Part shown: positions 9,621-19,600 of the stretch, in pieces
How positions within the stretch are numbered: the stretch's first letter is position 1
Layout: each line of letters begins with the position of its first letter
DNA from: an uncultured bacterium
GTDB taxonomy: Bacteria > Electryoneota > Electryoneia > Electryoneales > Electryoneaceae
Length of the DNA stretch: 33,794 nucleotides
Assembly (NCBI GenBank): GCA_913009835.1
Contig: CAJVXH010000016.1
Span: 1-33,794, forward strand
Reading direction: 5' to 3'
Translations under genes and position numbers: made by a program
The notes under the pieces: generated by a model
The model's input: the letters and a program-made list of their open reading frames with translations, nothing else
What the model was told of the DNA's origin: nothing
Database searches by the model: none

Positions 9621-11009
9621 CTAGATTTCAGGCAGGATTACCGAAGTCTCCATGACTTTCTCAAAAGCCTTACGGCTGGAATATGTCGCTCGAAGACGTA
9701 TCCTCAACATGTACTCTCCTGGAGGCAACACTCCGGGACGTTCAACTTCTGGCTCGAATCTACCGGCAGCACGCACAAAATGTACGTTGTCATAACGCCA
9801 GATTATCGACTGCTCACCACCATCAAGAATGCGAGTGTGATCGCGCACAACCTCACCTTCTCCATCTACCAGTTCCAGATCGACCTGGGCTCGCTCGGTG
9901 AGTGTGAGACCTACTCTGATCCGTCCGGGCTCGCTGACCTGCAGCCTCGGCGGAACGGTCAAATCTACTCCCACCCAGACATAATGTGCGCCACCAGCAT
10001 GAGCGATGAAAGTTTGGCCAAAACGTCGCCATATCGCGATGCCGGTAGGTCCATCGAAGCGCGTCCGGCCCTTGCCACCCTGGCCCCAGGCACTGAGAAA
10101 TTCCAAATCCTTGTTGAATTTCAGTATACGGTTGTTGGTGCTGTCGGTGACGATAACGTTGTGATAGAGGTCAATCTCGACATGGCCAGCATAGGTTCCA
10201 CCCGTTCCCTCCATGCGAGAGATATCCACTTCATTGAGTATGGTCCCGTCATACCCGACACGACGCAAACGCTGCCCACCGCTATCAGTTACCGCGAAAT
10301 AGTTCAAACGGGGATTGGTATAATTATCTAAACTGTCAACCGCTGCGAGACCGACTGGACGATCGAATCCTTCTATGGTGTGTGAGAATACACCGCTGGT
10401 GTCATACACCACCACCCGATCACTCCCGGCATCAGCCACCAGTACGTATCCACCGGCGGTAACCGCAATTCCTCTGGGCAAAACGAGAGTCTCATCCCCG
10501 TGATTGCCAAACTCGCCCTCATAAATAAGATCGCCGTCAATATTACGCAATTTTACCACTCGACGATGACCTGAATCAGTCACAAAAACAAGGCCGTTCG
10601 GCAGGGCTGCCACATCCCAGGGCTCCTTGAGTGAGCCCGGGCCCTCATCACTGTACCCGTAAAGCCCTATGCTGTGCATGGACTTGTTATATATGATCCC
10701 ATTTTCGCCGGTGTTGATGCCATAGACTGTCACTTCGTCATCATCACCCTTTTTCTCCGGATCATCTGTGGCTTCCAGACGCACTACAGCCATTCCCTGC
10801 GGATTGTCAAAGTGCACCCGCCCGAAAGTGAAGATGTCCAGGTGAATTTGACGTGCCAGCACCACTCCCCAGGTGTGCTCCCAGGGTGGATACACCCAGG
10901 TGGTATGGTCCTCCTCGTAACGATCCGCCTTGTCCTTTTTGAATAAGGGCAGACCCATCCCCAGCTGCACGAACATCAGGGAAACCAGTATGATTAATGC
11001 TTGTGGCAT
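9621..11009 (-). CDS. Secreted NHL-repeat (beta-propeller) protein
   Basis: Signal peptide; repeated GLVFVTDSGHRRVVKL, YVLVADAGSDRVVVYD, NVIVTDSTNNRILKFN blades; FlgD-like C-terminal region (RTRILDGGEQSIIWRYDN). Confidence 0.85.
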   Translation of the reverse strand: MPQALIILVSLMFVQLGMGLPLFKKDKADRYEEDHTTWVYPPWEHTWGVVLARQIHLDIFTFGRVHFDNPQGMAVVRLEATDDPEKKGDDDEVTVYGINTGENGIIYNKSMHSIGLYGYSDEGPGSLKEPWDVAALPNGLVFVTDSGHRRVVKLRNIDGDLIYEGEFGNHGDETLVLPRGIAVTAGGYVLVADAGSDRVVVYDTSGVFSHTIEGFDRPVGLAAVDSLDNYTNPRLNYFAVTDSGGQRLRRVGYDGTILNEVDISRMEGTGGTYAGHVEIDLYHNVIVTDSTNNRILKFNKDLEFLSAWGQGGKGRTRFDGPTGIAIWRRFGQTFIAHAGGAHYVWVGVDLTVPPRLQVSEPGRIRVGLTLTERAQVDLELVDGEGEVVRDHTRILDGGEQSIIWRYDNVHFVRAAGRFEPEVERPGVLPPGEYMLRIRLRATYSSRKAFEKVMETSVILPEI

Positions 11010-11088
11010 GAAATGAGTCAGTCCGTGAAAATCAGAATCAGCGAATGTACACCGGGTTGCACTCAGGTAGGGAGATGAGGTTCCGTAT

Positions 11089-12990
11089 TCAAGACTGCCT
11101 TAACTCTGCAAGCAGCTTCTCCCCTGCCTTCTCAGAAAAGCCCGGCACTTCGGCGATCTGCTGAGAACTCGCTTCCTTCAACCGTTTCAACGATCCGAAA
11201 TGCCGCAGCAACTCCTTTGCCTTAGAGGGGCCAATACCGGATATGTTCTCGAGAGTTGAAGAGACCGACGCACCCTGTCGGAGTTTACGGTGATAAGTAA
11301 TCGCAAAACGATGGGCCTCATCACGCAGCTGCATCAGCAACTTCAACGCCGAACTGGTTTTCGGCAACGTGATCGGCTCCGCGTTTCCCGGAAAAACGAT
11401 CTCTTCCAGACGTTTTGCCAACCCAACTACCGGCAATTCGCGTAATCCCAGCTCATCCACAATGCGTCGCGCGGCGTTGACCTGCCCCCGTCCCCCGTCA
11501 ATAAGCACCAGGTCAGGCAGCTTGTCCCGATCCTCTTTCAGCAAACGACGATAACGCCGTCCAACCACCTCCTCCATCGACTTGAAATCGTCAATGCCCA
11601 CGACCGTCTTGATCTTGAAGTGGCGATACTCACGTTTGGCCGGACGTCCATCCTGAAAACGAACCATAGCCGCAACCGGCTGCTGACCGAAGAGGTTCGA
11701 GTTGTCGAAACACTCTATTGCCAACGGCGGATGATCCAATGATAGATGATCCGCCAGCATCAACAGGCTGTGCGGTATGCGTTCCGCCTTGGCCTTTGCC
11801 TGTAAACGTTCCCCGAGTAACAGCTTCGCGTTCGTCTTGGCGAGATGTACCTGCCTGAATTTTTCACCTCGCTGGGGGACAATCAACTTGACCTTCCGTT
11901 CGCGCTTCTCCGCCAGGTACATCAGCAACAGCTCTTCATCTTCCGGATCAAGTTCTGCCGGGATAAGGATTTCCGCCGGGACATGATGCACTTCGCCGAG
12001 ATAATAATCGGACAATACCCGCAGCCAGACCGTCGTCGCCGCATGTTCCTTAAGACGACTCAGGTTCATGTGATGTCGGCCGATGATCTTCCCCTCACGC
12101 ATCCTCAGAACCGCAACCACCCCGTCCTCGTCCTGTTGAGCCAACGCGAACACGTCGCGATCTATCGAATCCCGGGTCAACACGGTCTGACGAATGGTAA
12201 GCTGTTTCGTCCGCTCGATCTGATCACGTACCTTCGCCGCCTGCTCATACTTCAAATTCTGAGCCAGATCATGCATCCGCTGCTCGAGCATCTCGATTAA
12301 GGGAGCGTGTTTACCATGAATCGCGTTAACGAGTAACTTTAAGCCGTCTCCGTATTCGCTCTCACTGACCAGACCTTCACACGAGCCTTCACAGTTGCCG
12401 ATATGATACTCGAGACAGATCTTGTGCTTCTTCCGCTTGATGCTCTCCGGGGTGATCTTCAAGTTGCAAATACGAATCTGACACGCCTTCTGAAGCGTGC
12501 GCATCGTCTCCCGCATCTCGCTTACGTTTGTCAGCGGCCCATAATACTTCGACCCGTCCTGACTCGGCTTGCGAGTGAGAAATACCCTCGGAAAACCCTC
12601 TTTGGTAACCTTCAGATAGGGATACGAGCCCGGGTCGCGGACATCCATGTTGAAACGGGGACGGAAACGACGGATCAAGGTCGCTTCGACCACCAATGCG
12701 TCAACTTCGTTGGCGGTGACGATGGTCTCGAGATCCGCTATACGTGAGACCAGCATCTCGTACTGGAAACGTCCGTCATGACCCTTGGTGAAATAGCTGC
12801 GGACACGGTTGCGCAACACCTTCGCCTTGCCGACGTAGATCGTCTTTCCACTCGCGTCCTTGAACAGGTACACGCCTGGGTCTGTGGGCAACAGATCCAG
12901 CTTCTCCTTGATAGAGAGGGCTTCCAGCTCTTCAGACGCTGAAACATGGGCGTCGCTGTTCTTCACGGTTGTGTTGGGCATGATGGACAT
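11089..12990 (-). CDS. uvrC: Excinuclease ABC subunit C
   Basis: GIY-YIG domain (GVYLFKDASGKTIYVGKAKVLRNRVRSYF), RNase H-like ECFDNSNLFGQQPVAAMV / LVLIDGGRGQVNAA, C-terminal HhH (ISGIGPSKAKELLRHFGS). Confidence 0.98.
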   Translation of the reverse strand: MSIMPNTTVKNSDAHVSASEELEALSIKEKLDLLPTDPGVYLFKDASGKTIYVGKAKVLRNRVRSYFTKGHDGRFQYEMLVSRIADLETIVTANEVDALVVEATLIRRFRPRFNMDVRDPGSYPYLKVTKEGFPRVFLTRKPSQDGSKYYGPLTNVSEMRETMRTLQKACQIRICNLKITPESIKRKKHKICLEYHIGNCEGSCEGLVSESEYGDGLKLLVNAIHGKHAPLIEMLEQRMHDLAQNLKYEQAAKVRDQIERTKQLTIRQTVLTRDSIDRDVFALAQQDEDGVVAVLRMREGKIIGRHHMNLSRLKEHAATTVWLRVLSDYYLGEVHHVPAEILIPAELDPEDEELLLMYLAEKRERKVKLIVPQRGEKFRQVHLAKTNAKLLLGERLQAKAKAERIPHSLLMLADHLSLDHPPLAIECFDNSNLFGQQPVAAMVRFQDGRPAKREYRHFKIKTVVGIDDFKSMEEVVGRRYRRLLKEDRDKLPDLVLIDGGRGQVNAARRIVDELGLRELPVVGLAKRLEEIVFPGNAEPITLPKTSSALKLLMQLRDEAHRFAITYHRKLRQGASVSSTLENISGIGPSKAKELLRHFGSLKRLKEASSQQIAEVPGFSEKAGEKLLAELRQS

Positions 12991-13013
12991 AATACGAGTT
13001 CAACAGTGAGGAC

Positions 13014-13041
13014 GGAGTCTGGAGTTGGGAGTCAGGAGCAA
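13014..13041. repeat. Heptad tandem array GGAGNNN x4
   Basis: ggagtct ggagttg ggagtca ggagcaa, followed by aaagacagg. Confidence 0.75.
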
Positions 13042-13072
13042 AAGACAGGTAAGAAAAACCAGTTGTGAAAAT

Positions 13073-13108
13073 ACAGGCCCGTGCTTGCTCGTCAAGCGCG
13101 GATTATCC
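13073..13108 (+). repeat. Dispersed hairpin element H, copy 1
   Basis: acaggCCCGTGCTTGctcgtCAAGCGCGGattatcc. Confidence 0.8.
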
Positions 13109-13139
13109 AGACTGAGCAATGAGCTCTGAGTCACATCTC

Positions 13140-13244
13140 GACCCCGAAGGGGTCATATCTGAATAGCTCCGGGTGTCAACCCGGAGGAACGGATGAACCC
13201 TCCCAACCTGCTCTTCCTCAAATACGTCCGCCCTGAAGGGGCGG
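13140..13244. repeat. Cluster of three short GC-rich hairpins
   Basis: GACCCC-GAA-GGGGTC (13140-13154), CTCCGGGT-GTCA-ACCCGGAG (13167-13186), CCGCCC-TGAAG-GGGCGG (13228-13244). Confidence 0.8.
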
Positions 13245-13266
13245 TATAAAATGTGAGGCGTCATCG

Positions 13267-15639
13267 TCACTTCACCAATATGATGCGCCGGTTGAGTACT
13301 TGTTCAGGAGTGTTCAACCGCAGGAAATACGATCCGGATGGTAGTTCGCTTGCATCAAACTGTACGCTGTGTTCACCCTGAGTAAGTAAACCTTCTTGCA
13401 GGGTAGCAACCCGGCGACCGAGTAGATCGAACACCTCAAGCCGTACTTCGCCAGGCCGTGTCAAGGAATACTGTACTGTAGTAGTGCCATTGAACGGGTT
13501 CGGGTACGCGCCGAGTGTCGCATAGGAAGCTGGTTGGAATTGCCAGACATCTTCTCCAACATGCGTGGTGGGGTTGTCCAGGTAGGCGAGACCGATACCT
13601 GTATCAATCCAAAGCCTGTCCCGCCATTGATCATACGCCACAGCCAAACAGACTTCCTTGCTGTAATCGCCAGGCATCTCTATGTCTTGTTCATCCCAAG
13701 TCAAACCCATGTTGGAGGAAGTGAAGAGAACGGGCCAATCATACGCTCCCGCAACCATCAAAGTGTCGTCGATTCCGGTAACGATATCCCAGGCAAAAAA
13801 GAATGATCCTGTTCCTCCATTATAAATTTCACCTCTTCCCTGCCAGACTCCATCCGGCAGATAACAAAACAATCTTGAACCAGCTCGCACGTATACCGTG
13901 TCACTCAAAAACAGCATTGGTGTTATTACTGATCCCACCAGGTTATCCGGCTGTGGAAAATTCAATTCCTCCCATGTTTCCCCAATGTCATCACTTCGAT
14001 ATATATCAGGAGGGTATGGAAATACGCCTGTCGCATATATTGAATTGTTGTGTACTTGAGGATATGACAATGAGGCCGGTGTAGGTCTCGTCTCCCAGGT
14101 TTCTCCGTTGTCCGTCGATACGCTCATATCATATGCCAAACCAAAAGAACCAACATATACAGTGTCCGAATCACTCTCGATCTGCGATATCCATCGGGGC
14201 GAGTCATAAGCGGGAAACTCGTTTTCCACGGAGAACGACCAACTTGCACCATCATCCGTCGATTTCATGAGGGTATGATAGTCTATCTCACCGTTGAAAG
14301 CCTGTTTCGTTCTTGACACTACTATGGTATCCGGTTGATAAGACACTGGTGCGAGAAAATACCCTTTGTCATCATCAACCCCCAGGGTTGGGATCGGTTG
14401 GAATTGAGTTGAACTCTCAGAAGCAAAAAACATATCACCGCCGGTACCGCATTGCAGAACACCGCCTTCTTCAATTAACAGTCCATGCCACATCTGCCAT
14501 GTCTCTATCCCGGTTTGGGGCATTGGGACTGGATACCAGTTCTCACCGTAATCCGTTGATTTGTACAGTCCCTGCCCCTCAAGCCCTACGTACAAATGAC
14601 CACTGAACTCGTTTCGGTAAAAAACACGGACATACCGTGGTACTTCGGGCAATCCCCGGTACACTCTGCTCCAGGTCAAACCTGAATCGACACTCTCCCA
14701 AACGCCCGTGTTATACCCGCCGATGAATAGCTTTCCAGCTACTTCAGGCACTGCCAAAATCCGAGTCACATAAGTGCTTTCTGGAAGACCTGAGGGGTGA
14801 ATCAGCGACCATGTTGATCCGTTGTCGTCCGAATAGAGCAATATTGTTTGGGGCTCATCCACCCAGGCAGTGGAACCAAGTGCATACAACTCGTCATCCG
14901 TACCGCGAGCCATGGATCCAACAAAACCCCGGTCTTCAATAAGGTCTTCCATGGGCGTCAAACGTTGCCAGTTCACACCACCATCAAATGAAGCAACAAT
15001 CCCACCAACTTCCGGTCCACCATTTGGACTATCTGGTCCCCAGTAGCCATAAAAATAGATGGTATCTGGCCGACATTGTTCCAATAATACTCCCGACACG
15101 CCAGCTGATATCGATTCATATTCCACAATCACCCAAGATGCACCGTGGTCATAGGAGAGTCCGATTCCAGTAACGGACACGAAATAGATCCGATCAGAGA
15201 ATATGTAAGTGGGTTCACCTTGGATGGCAATTGCATCGAGTGTGTCCGGCCACCAGGGCCAGACATCATAGTAGTCCCAAGTCATTCCACCATCGAAACT
15301 ATAGTTATTATAATGATCCAGATCATAGCGATCAAACACCGAGACAACCAGCGTGTCTGCTGATGATCCCATAGCAACACTATAACCACCATCTCCTTCC
15401 ACCGTTTGCATTACTGGTGAATCTGTTATTCGATCATTTACCTGTTCCCAATTGTTACCACCATCATTGGTCAGCCATACTCCCCCCAGTTGTAAACTCA
15501 TGAGAAGCCTGTTTCCGCTGCTGTCAGCAACTAGGCTTATTGGAGTGCCACTACCATGAATTGAGGCCTCCCACTGAGCTACTAACACGGTCGGAATCAA
15601 CAGAATAATAAGCGCAAAGCACCAGCCCGATTTTGTCAT
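13267..15639 (-). CDS. Secreted BNR/Asp-box beta-propeller protein with T9SS type A sorting domain
   Basis: Repeated Asp-box motifs (SDDNGSTWSL, SVDSGLTWSR, STDYGENWYP, STDDGASWSF, STDNGETWET, SDDIGETWEE); C-terminal AYPNPFNGTTTVQYSLTRPGEVRLEVFDLLGRRVATL...IILVK. Confidence 0.92.
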   Translation of the reverse strand: MTKSGWCFALIILLIPTVLVAQWEASIHGSGTPISLVADSSGNRLLMSLQLGGVWLTNDGGNNWEQVNDRITDSPVMQTVEGDGGYSVAMGSSADTLVVSVFDRYDLDHYNNYSFDGGMTWDYYDVWPWWPDTLDAIAIQGEPTYIFSDRIYFVSVTGIGLSYDHGASWVIVEYESISAGVSGVLLEQCRPDTIYFYGYWGPDSPNGGPEVGGIVASFDGGVNWQRLTPMEDLIEDRGFVGSMARGTDDELYALGSTAWVDEPQTILLYSDDNGSTWSLIHPSGLPESTYVTRILAVPEVAGKLFIGGYNTGVWESVDSGLTWSRVYRGLPEVPRYVRVFYRNEFSGHLYVGLEGQGLYKSTDYGENWYPVPMPQTGIETWQMWHGLLIEEGGVLQCGTGGDMFFASESSTQFQPIPTLGVDDDKGYFLAPVSYQPDTIVVSRTKQAFNGEIDYHTLMKSTDDGASWSFSVENEFPAYDSPRWISQIESDSDTVYVGSFGLAYDMSVSTDNGETWETRPTPASLSYPQVHNNSIYATGVFPYPPDIYRSDDIGETWEELNFPQPDNLVGSVITPMLFLSDTVYVRAGSRLFCYLPDGVWQGRGEIYNGGTGSFFFAWDIVTGIDDTLMVAGAYDWPVLFTSSNMGLTWDEQDIEMPGDYSKEVCLAVAYDQWRDRLWIDTGIGLAYLDNPTTHVGEDVWQFQPASYATLGAYPNPFNGTTTVQYSLTRPGEVRLEVFDLLGRRVATLQEGLLTQGEHSVQFDASELPSGSYFLRLNTPEQVLNRRIILVK

Positions 15640-15710
15640 GTTATGATCTCCTGATGCTGCGAGAGACGCAGATAAGCGCCTCTCGCAATTCTGATATCAG
15701 CTGGTTCTCT

Positions 15711-16136
15711 TCACTCTTCTTCAATAGACATGGACATGTACGCATTACCATGGTTGTAAGTAGCATTCCATGAGAGCCCGTACCACCCATCCGTAGTGTT
15801 CGTTTCGTTGTGAATAACATAACTACCTGAACCAGGGCCTTGAAGGAAATAGGAATACCCCTCCTGTTGAACTTCTCCCTTGCACTGTTGCCCACCTGCA
15901 TTTGAGATCGTACCAGAGAGCTGGATATCTACCTGTACAGGCATGTCATCCCCATTTGGATAGAAAAAGAATGGAATATCCTCATAATCCGACGAAGGAT
16001 TCCCACCAATGGCCAATGTTGGCCCTGTCCATGGTAGACGAATCGGTGGTATTTCAGGTGGTATTGCCAGCATTGCTGGCACAATACCGATAATCATCAC
16101 AGTGATGATCGCGAAAACTAACGTCTGCTTCTTCAT
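15711..16136 (-). CDS. Small secreted protein of unknown function
   Basis: AGGAG 5 nt before ATG; signal peptide MKKQTLVFAIITVMIIGIVPAMLA; ~140 aa; no sorting domain. Confidence 0.75.
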   Translation of the reverse strand: MKKQTLVFAIITVMIIGIVPAMLAIPPEIPPIRLPWTGPTLAIGGNPSSDYEDIPFFFYPNGDDMPVQVDIQLSGTISNAGGQQCKGEVQQEGYSYFLQGPGSGSYVIHNETNTTDGWYGLSWNATYNHGNAYMSMSIEEE

Positions 16137-16484
16137 AACCACTCCTTTGTAAAACAGATCATTGTGGTGTCCACCCAGTCATGTCCGATAAAGATAACAT
16201 GATAGCAGTCACCTGTCAGTATAAAATACCCCCCCCAACTGTTATGCAAGTCCATTCCGCAACTAATTGCAGTTAGGAGAGACAAACATTACGTCATTGA
16301 ACTAGTTGTATACAAGTTATTCTACACCCATACTCTGTGATTTCCAAGCCATACCGAATAGAAACGGGCGCGCGCGAGGAGAAACGGAGCGATACATTAA
16401 CGTTAGGCCATCCCTGCTGGAAAAGCCCGCAGGGGCACCGTGTTGGGGTCATCGTCCAGCGGATAGAAATTGATAGAAGAAAAA

Positions 16485-16513
16485 CTGCCACGGACTTTTC
16501 CAGTCCGTGGCAG
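16485..16513. repeat. Dispersed hairpin element P, copy 2
   Basis: CTGCCACGGACTtttccAGTCCGTGGCAG. Confidence 0.8.
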
Positions 16514-16535
16514 ATCGTTTCTTATGTCTCGGGTC

Positions 16536-16574
16536 GGATGATCCGCGCTTGACGAGCAAGCACGGGCCTATCTT
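16536..16574 (-). repeat. Dispersed hairpin element H, copy 2
   Basis: Reverse complement gaagataggCCCGTGCTTGctcgtCAAGCGCGGatcatcc. Confidence 0.8.
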
Positions 16575-16579
16575 CTCCC

Positions 16580-16614
16580 GACTCAAGTCTCAGGACTCAA
16601 GACTCAGGACTTCT
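16580..16614. repeat. Heptad tandem array (GACTCAA-like) x5, abutting the stop codon of the C25 gene
   Basis: gactcaa gtctcag gactcaa gactcag gacttct, then tta (TAA stop) at 16615. Confidence 0.8.
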
Positions 16615-19600
16615 TTATTTCAGCAGCATAATCTTCTGACGGTTCATCTGCTGCCCATATTGCACCTGCAGGAAGTAGACACCGCTGGAAATTCCCTTGT
16701 CCGGACTGAACAGGAATTGGTGACGTCCAGCATCCATATTCTTGGTAACCGACATAACCTGCTGACCGAGTACGTTGTAAACGGCGAAGGTGACTTTGCC
16801 CGTCTGCGGCAGAGCGTATGGAATCGTAATCGTCGGGTTGAACGGGTTCGGATAACCAGAACCGACCTCGAATTCAGTCGGCAGTGCGGCAGAACGAACT
16901 ACCAATTCCGCATGCGAACCTTGACCGAATACCAAGTCATCACCAACCAGCTCCGTTTCCAGAACTGAACCAGACCCATCCAGCACCCGAACGTCGAGAC
17001 TCGAACCTTCACCGAATCCAGCGATCTGCGACTCAGTATCACCCTTCCAGGCGACGATGATCGCGTCATCACGTTCCGGAAGCATATATCCAGAGCCGAC
17101 AACCGTCTGACCATCAAGGATCTCGATCACATCGACATCCATCTCCTGCATATCCTCATGCAGGGTCAGATGCACCAGGTAGGGCATACCTGACGGATCC
17201 GGTGCATTCGGTGCAACTGGCAATTCGGTGATCATCTGCTCGGTTGGTTGTCCAGCGAGCATCATACTGCTGCTGTATGCCCAGTTGACATTCGCATCAA
17301 CATAGACCTGGAGACCATCGCCTGGCGTCATGCTACCGATGGTATTTACACCCATATCCGGCCAGTAAATATCACCATCATCGTTCATGACAATGTTGAG
17401 ATTGGCAGCAATCGGGCTGAATGCCACGCTGACCGCAACCGGCGTTACAAAAGGTTGTCCGACCCAGTTCCACTGGTCCGCGGTGGCGCTGTACATCGTT
17501 GAAGGATTCAACTCGTCACCGTTGAAAACAAAGTTTTGCGCGGTATCAGTGTAGAAGCGATATCCTTCAGTCTGATCAATGTCGCCAATCGTATTGATAG
17601 CATGACTCGGCCAGTAAACGCCGCCGTCATCATCATAGACAATTTCCAGATCGGTGACAGACGCGAATACCTGATCTACAGCCAAGTCCAGAAGTGTTAC
17701 CGGGAAGGAAACCAGCTCGAATCGTCCACCCGCAACCGGAACAGAAATAATACCTGAACCCACCGTGAAGGTGGCGTCATCGCTGCCAGAGGCCATCATC
17801 GGGTTGGTAGCTGTAAAGGTGATTGTTTCAGAACCAATCCACGCCGGTGAAGGCGGAGTGATGGTCGCGACACGGTTCACGATACCAACGGTGAGATCAA
17901 CCTGACCCGTAGCTTCCCAGGTCAATTGATTGTCAGGATAATTCGGATCGGAAACGTAATCATCCAGATTGATCGTGGTGAAACTCTGACCCGGATCAAT
18001 TGACTGGTTAGGAATGTCGGTGACTATCGGCGGCTGGAAGGCATTACCAACGTACATGGCAACCGGAATGTCAGTGGATGGATGATCCTGATCGTTGGTG
18101 GCGACATTCACCGTTCCTTCGTAAATACCGTCTGGCAGGCCATCGCCGTCAAACGCTATCCGAGCGTCTGTGGATTCGCCCGGTTGCAGCAATCCGACTG
18201 TATCCAGAGCTTCAAACCATGTCGTCACCACCGAATAGCGGATAGCCAGATCATCCTCAACGTAAGTACCGTTATATACCGACGTCAGGCCGATAGTGCC
18301 GCCATCATTCTGCATACCAATTGTGGCAGAAGTAATGTCTACGGTGCCCATGTTAGCAAATTGGAAAACAATCGATCCATCGCCATGCAGCAACATCTGG
18401 AAACGATACTGTCCATTTCCACCATAACCGCCAATGTCGTAGTAGGTGATAACGGCAAGATCGCTGTTGTTGGTGTAGAAATAGATCGTGCCGCCCTGAC
18501 CCAGATCGAGGTCATCCCAGAACGGGGCAATCATCGATGCTGGCGGGTTGATCGGAGCCGAAGTGCTCGGCAATGCCTCATTACTGTAGGAGCCAGAGGC
18601 GGTCTGTCCCGAAGCAAATGTCAGGAAACCGTTGGTGTTAATGTAGACGTTGGTGTAGGTGACACCATAATACTCAAAGCTGAAACCAAGCGACCGAGCT
18701 GAGAAATAGCCGTCATCGCCACCACCATTGACAATGTCGCCTAATGGAAGAGCCGTGCCGTAGTTGCTGTGCCAGCTATATGTCGGACCACCAAGCTCGT
18801 TGCTATCAATCCATGAATAACCGTAGCTGTCAGGACCGCCGAGGTCATCGGTGCTGTTTCCACCACCGTTGTTATCCTTCAAATTATCGAGATCAATCGT
18901 GCGGGATTCTCCGGCAGCTTCCAGCTCCTTCTGACGCTGATACTCGTCCGGATCAACCGAGACTACTTCGGCTTGAGGTGTGTCAACCGATTCAGCGGGC
19001 AAGCCAACAGAAGCACGACGTTCTGCACTCTCAACCACGTTGTCAATTTCGGTGATGCTCCAATATACGTTGCCTTCAGCACCAACATTGGCAATGTGAA
19101 CGTTCTCAATGACAACTTGACCATCATATGGAACATTGATCTCAGCAGGAGTGATCTCAACTTCAGGATCTACTCCACCAAATCCACCAGACAAATCGTC
19201 GGCAAACACAATTGCGGTACCACCACTGATCGAGGAAGTATTATCACCATACATGCCCCAGTACAACCACTGGATACCATCATCCTGGTTCGGGCTTTCA
19301 ATACCGACCGTGCAAAGGTCGTTATCAGTGCCTGCACTACTCTCCTGTGAGAATGACTGGTATTGGAATTTGATCACACCATTCCCGGATGCAGTCGGCC
19401 ATAGCGCTGGATTGTAGAGGATGATCTGGAATACCTGAGAAGCACCGGTATAACGAGTCTGGCAATTCCACTGAACTGTATAGGTGCCATTGCCAACGTC
19501 ATAATAACCGTAGACACCACCACCTGTAGTAAGCAAGTCATCCCAGTTGGCGGCAAGCATCGCAGGAGGACCAGTCGGGCTCGGAATCGGCCAGTTCCTG

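Noticed and set aside
11369-12747. Several plus-strand ORFs opposite uvrC
   Set aside because: Antisense shadow ORFs of a confident conserved gene; the same applies to the many short ORFs opposite the large secreted-protein genes.
16229-16236. Poly-C(8) tract upstream of the small secreted protein, possible phase-variable promoter
   Set aside because: A single short homopolymer without evidence of variation or defined promoter position; too weak to claim.
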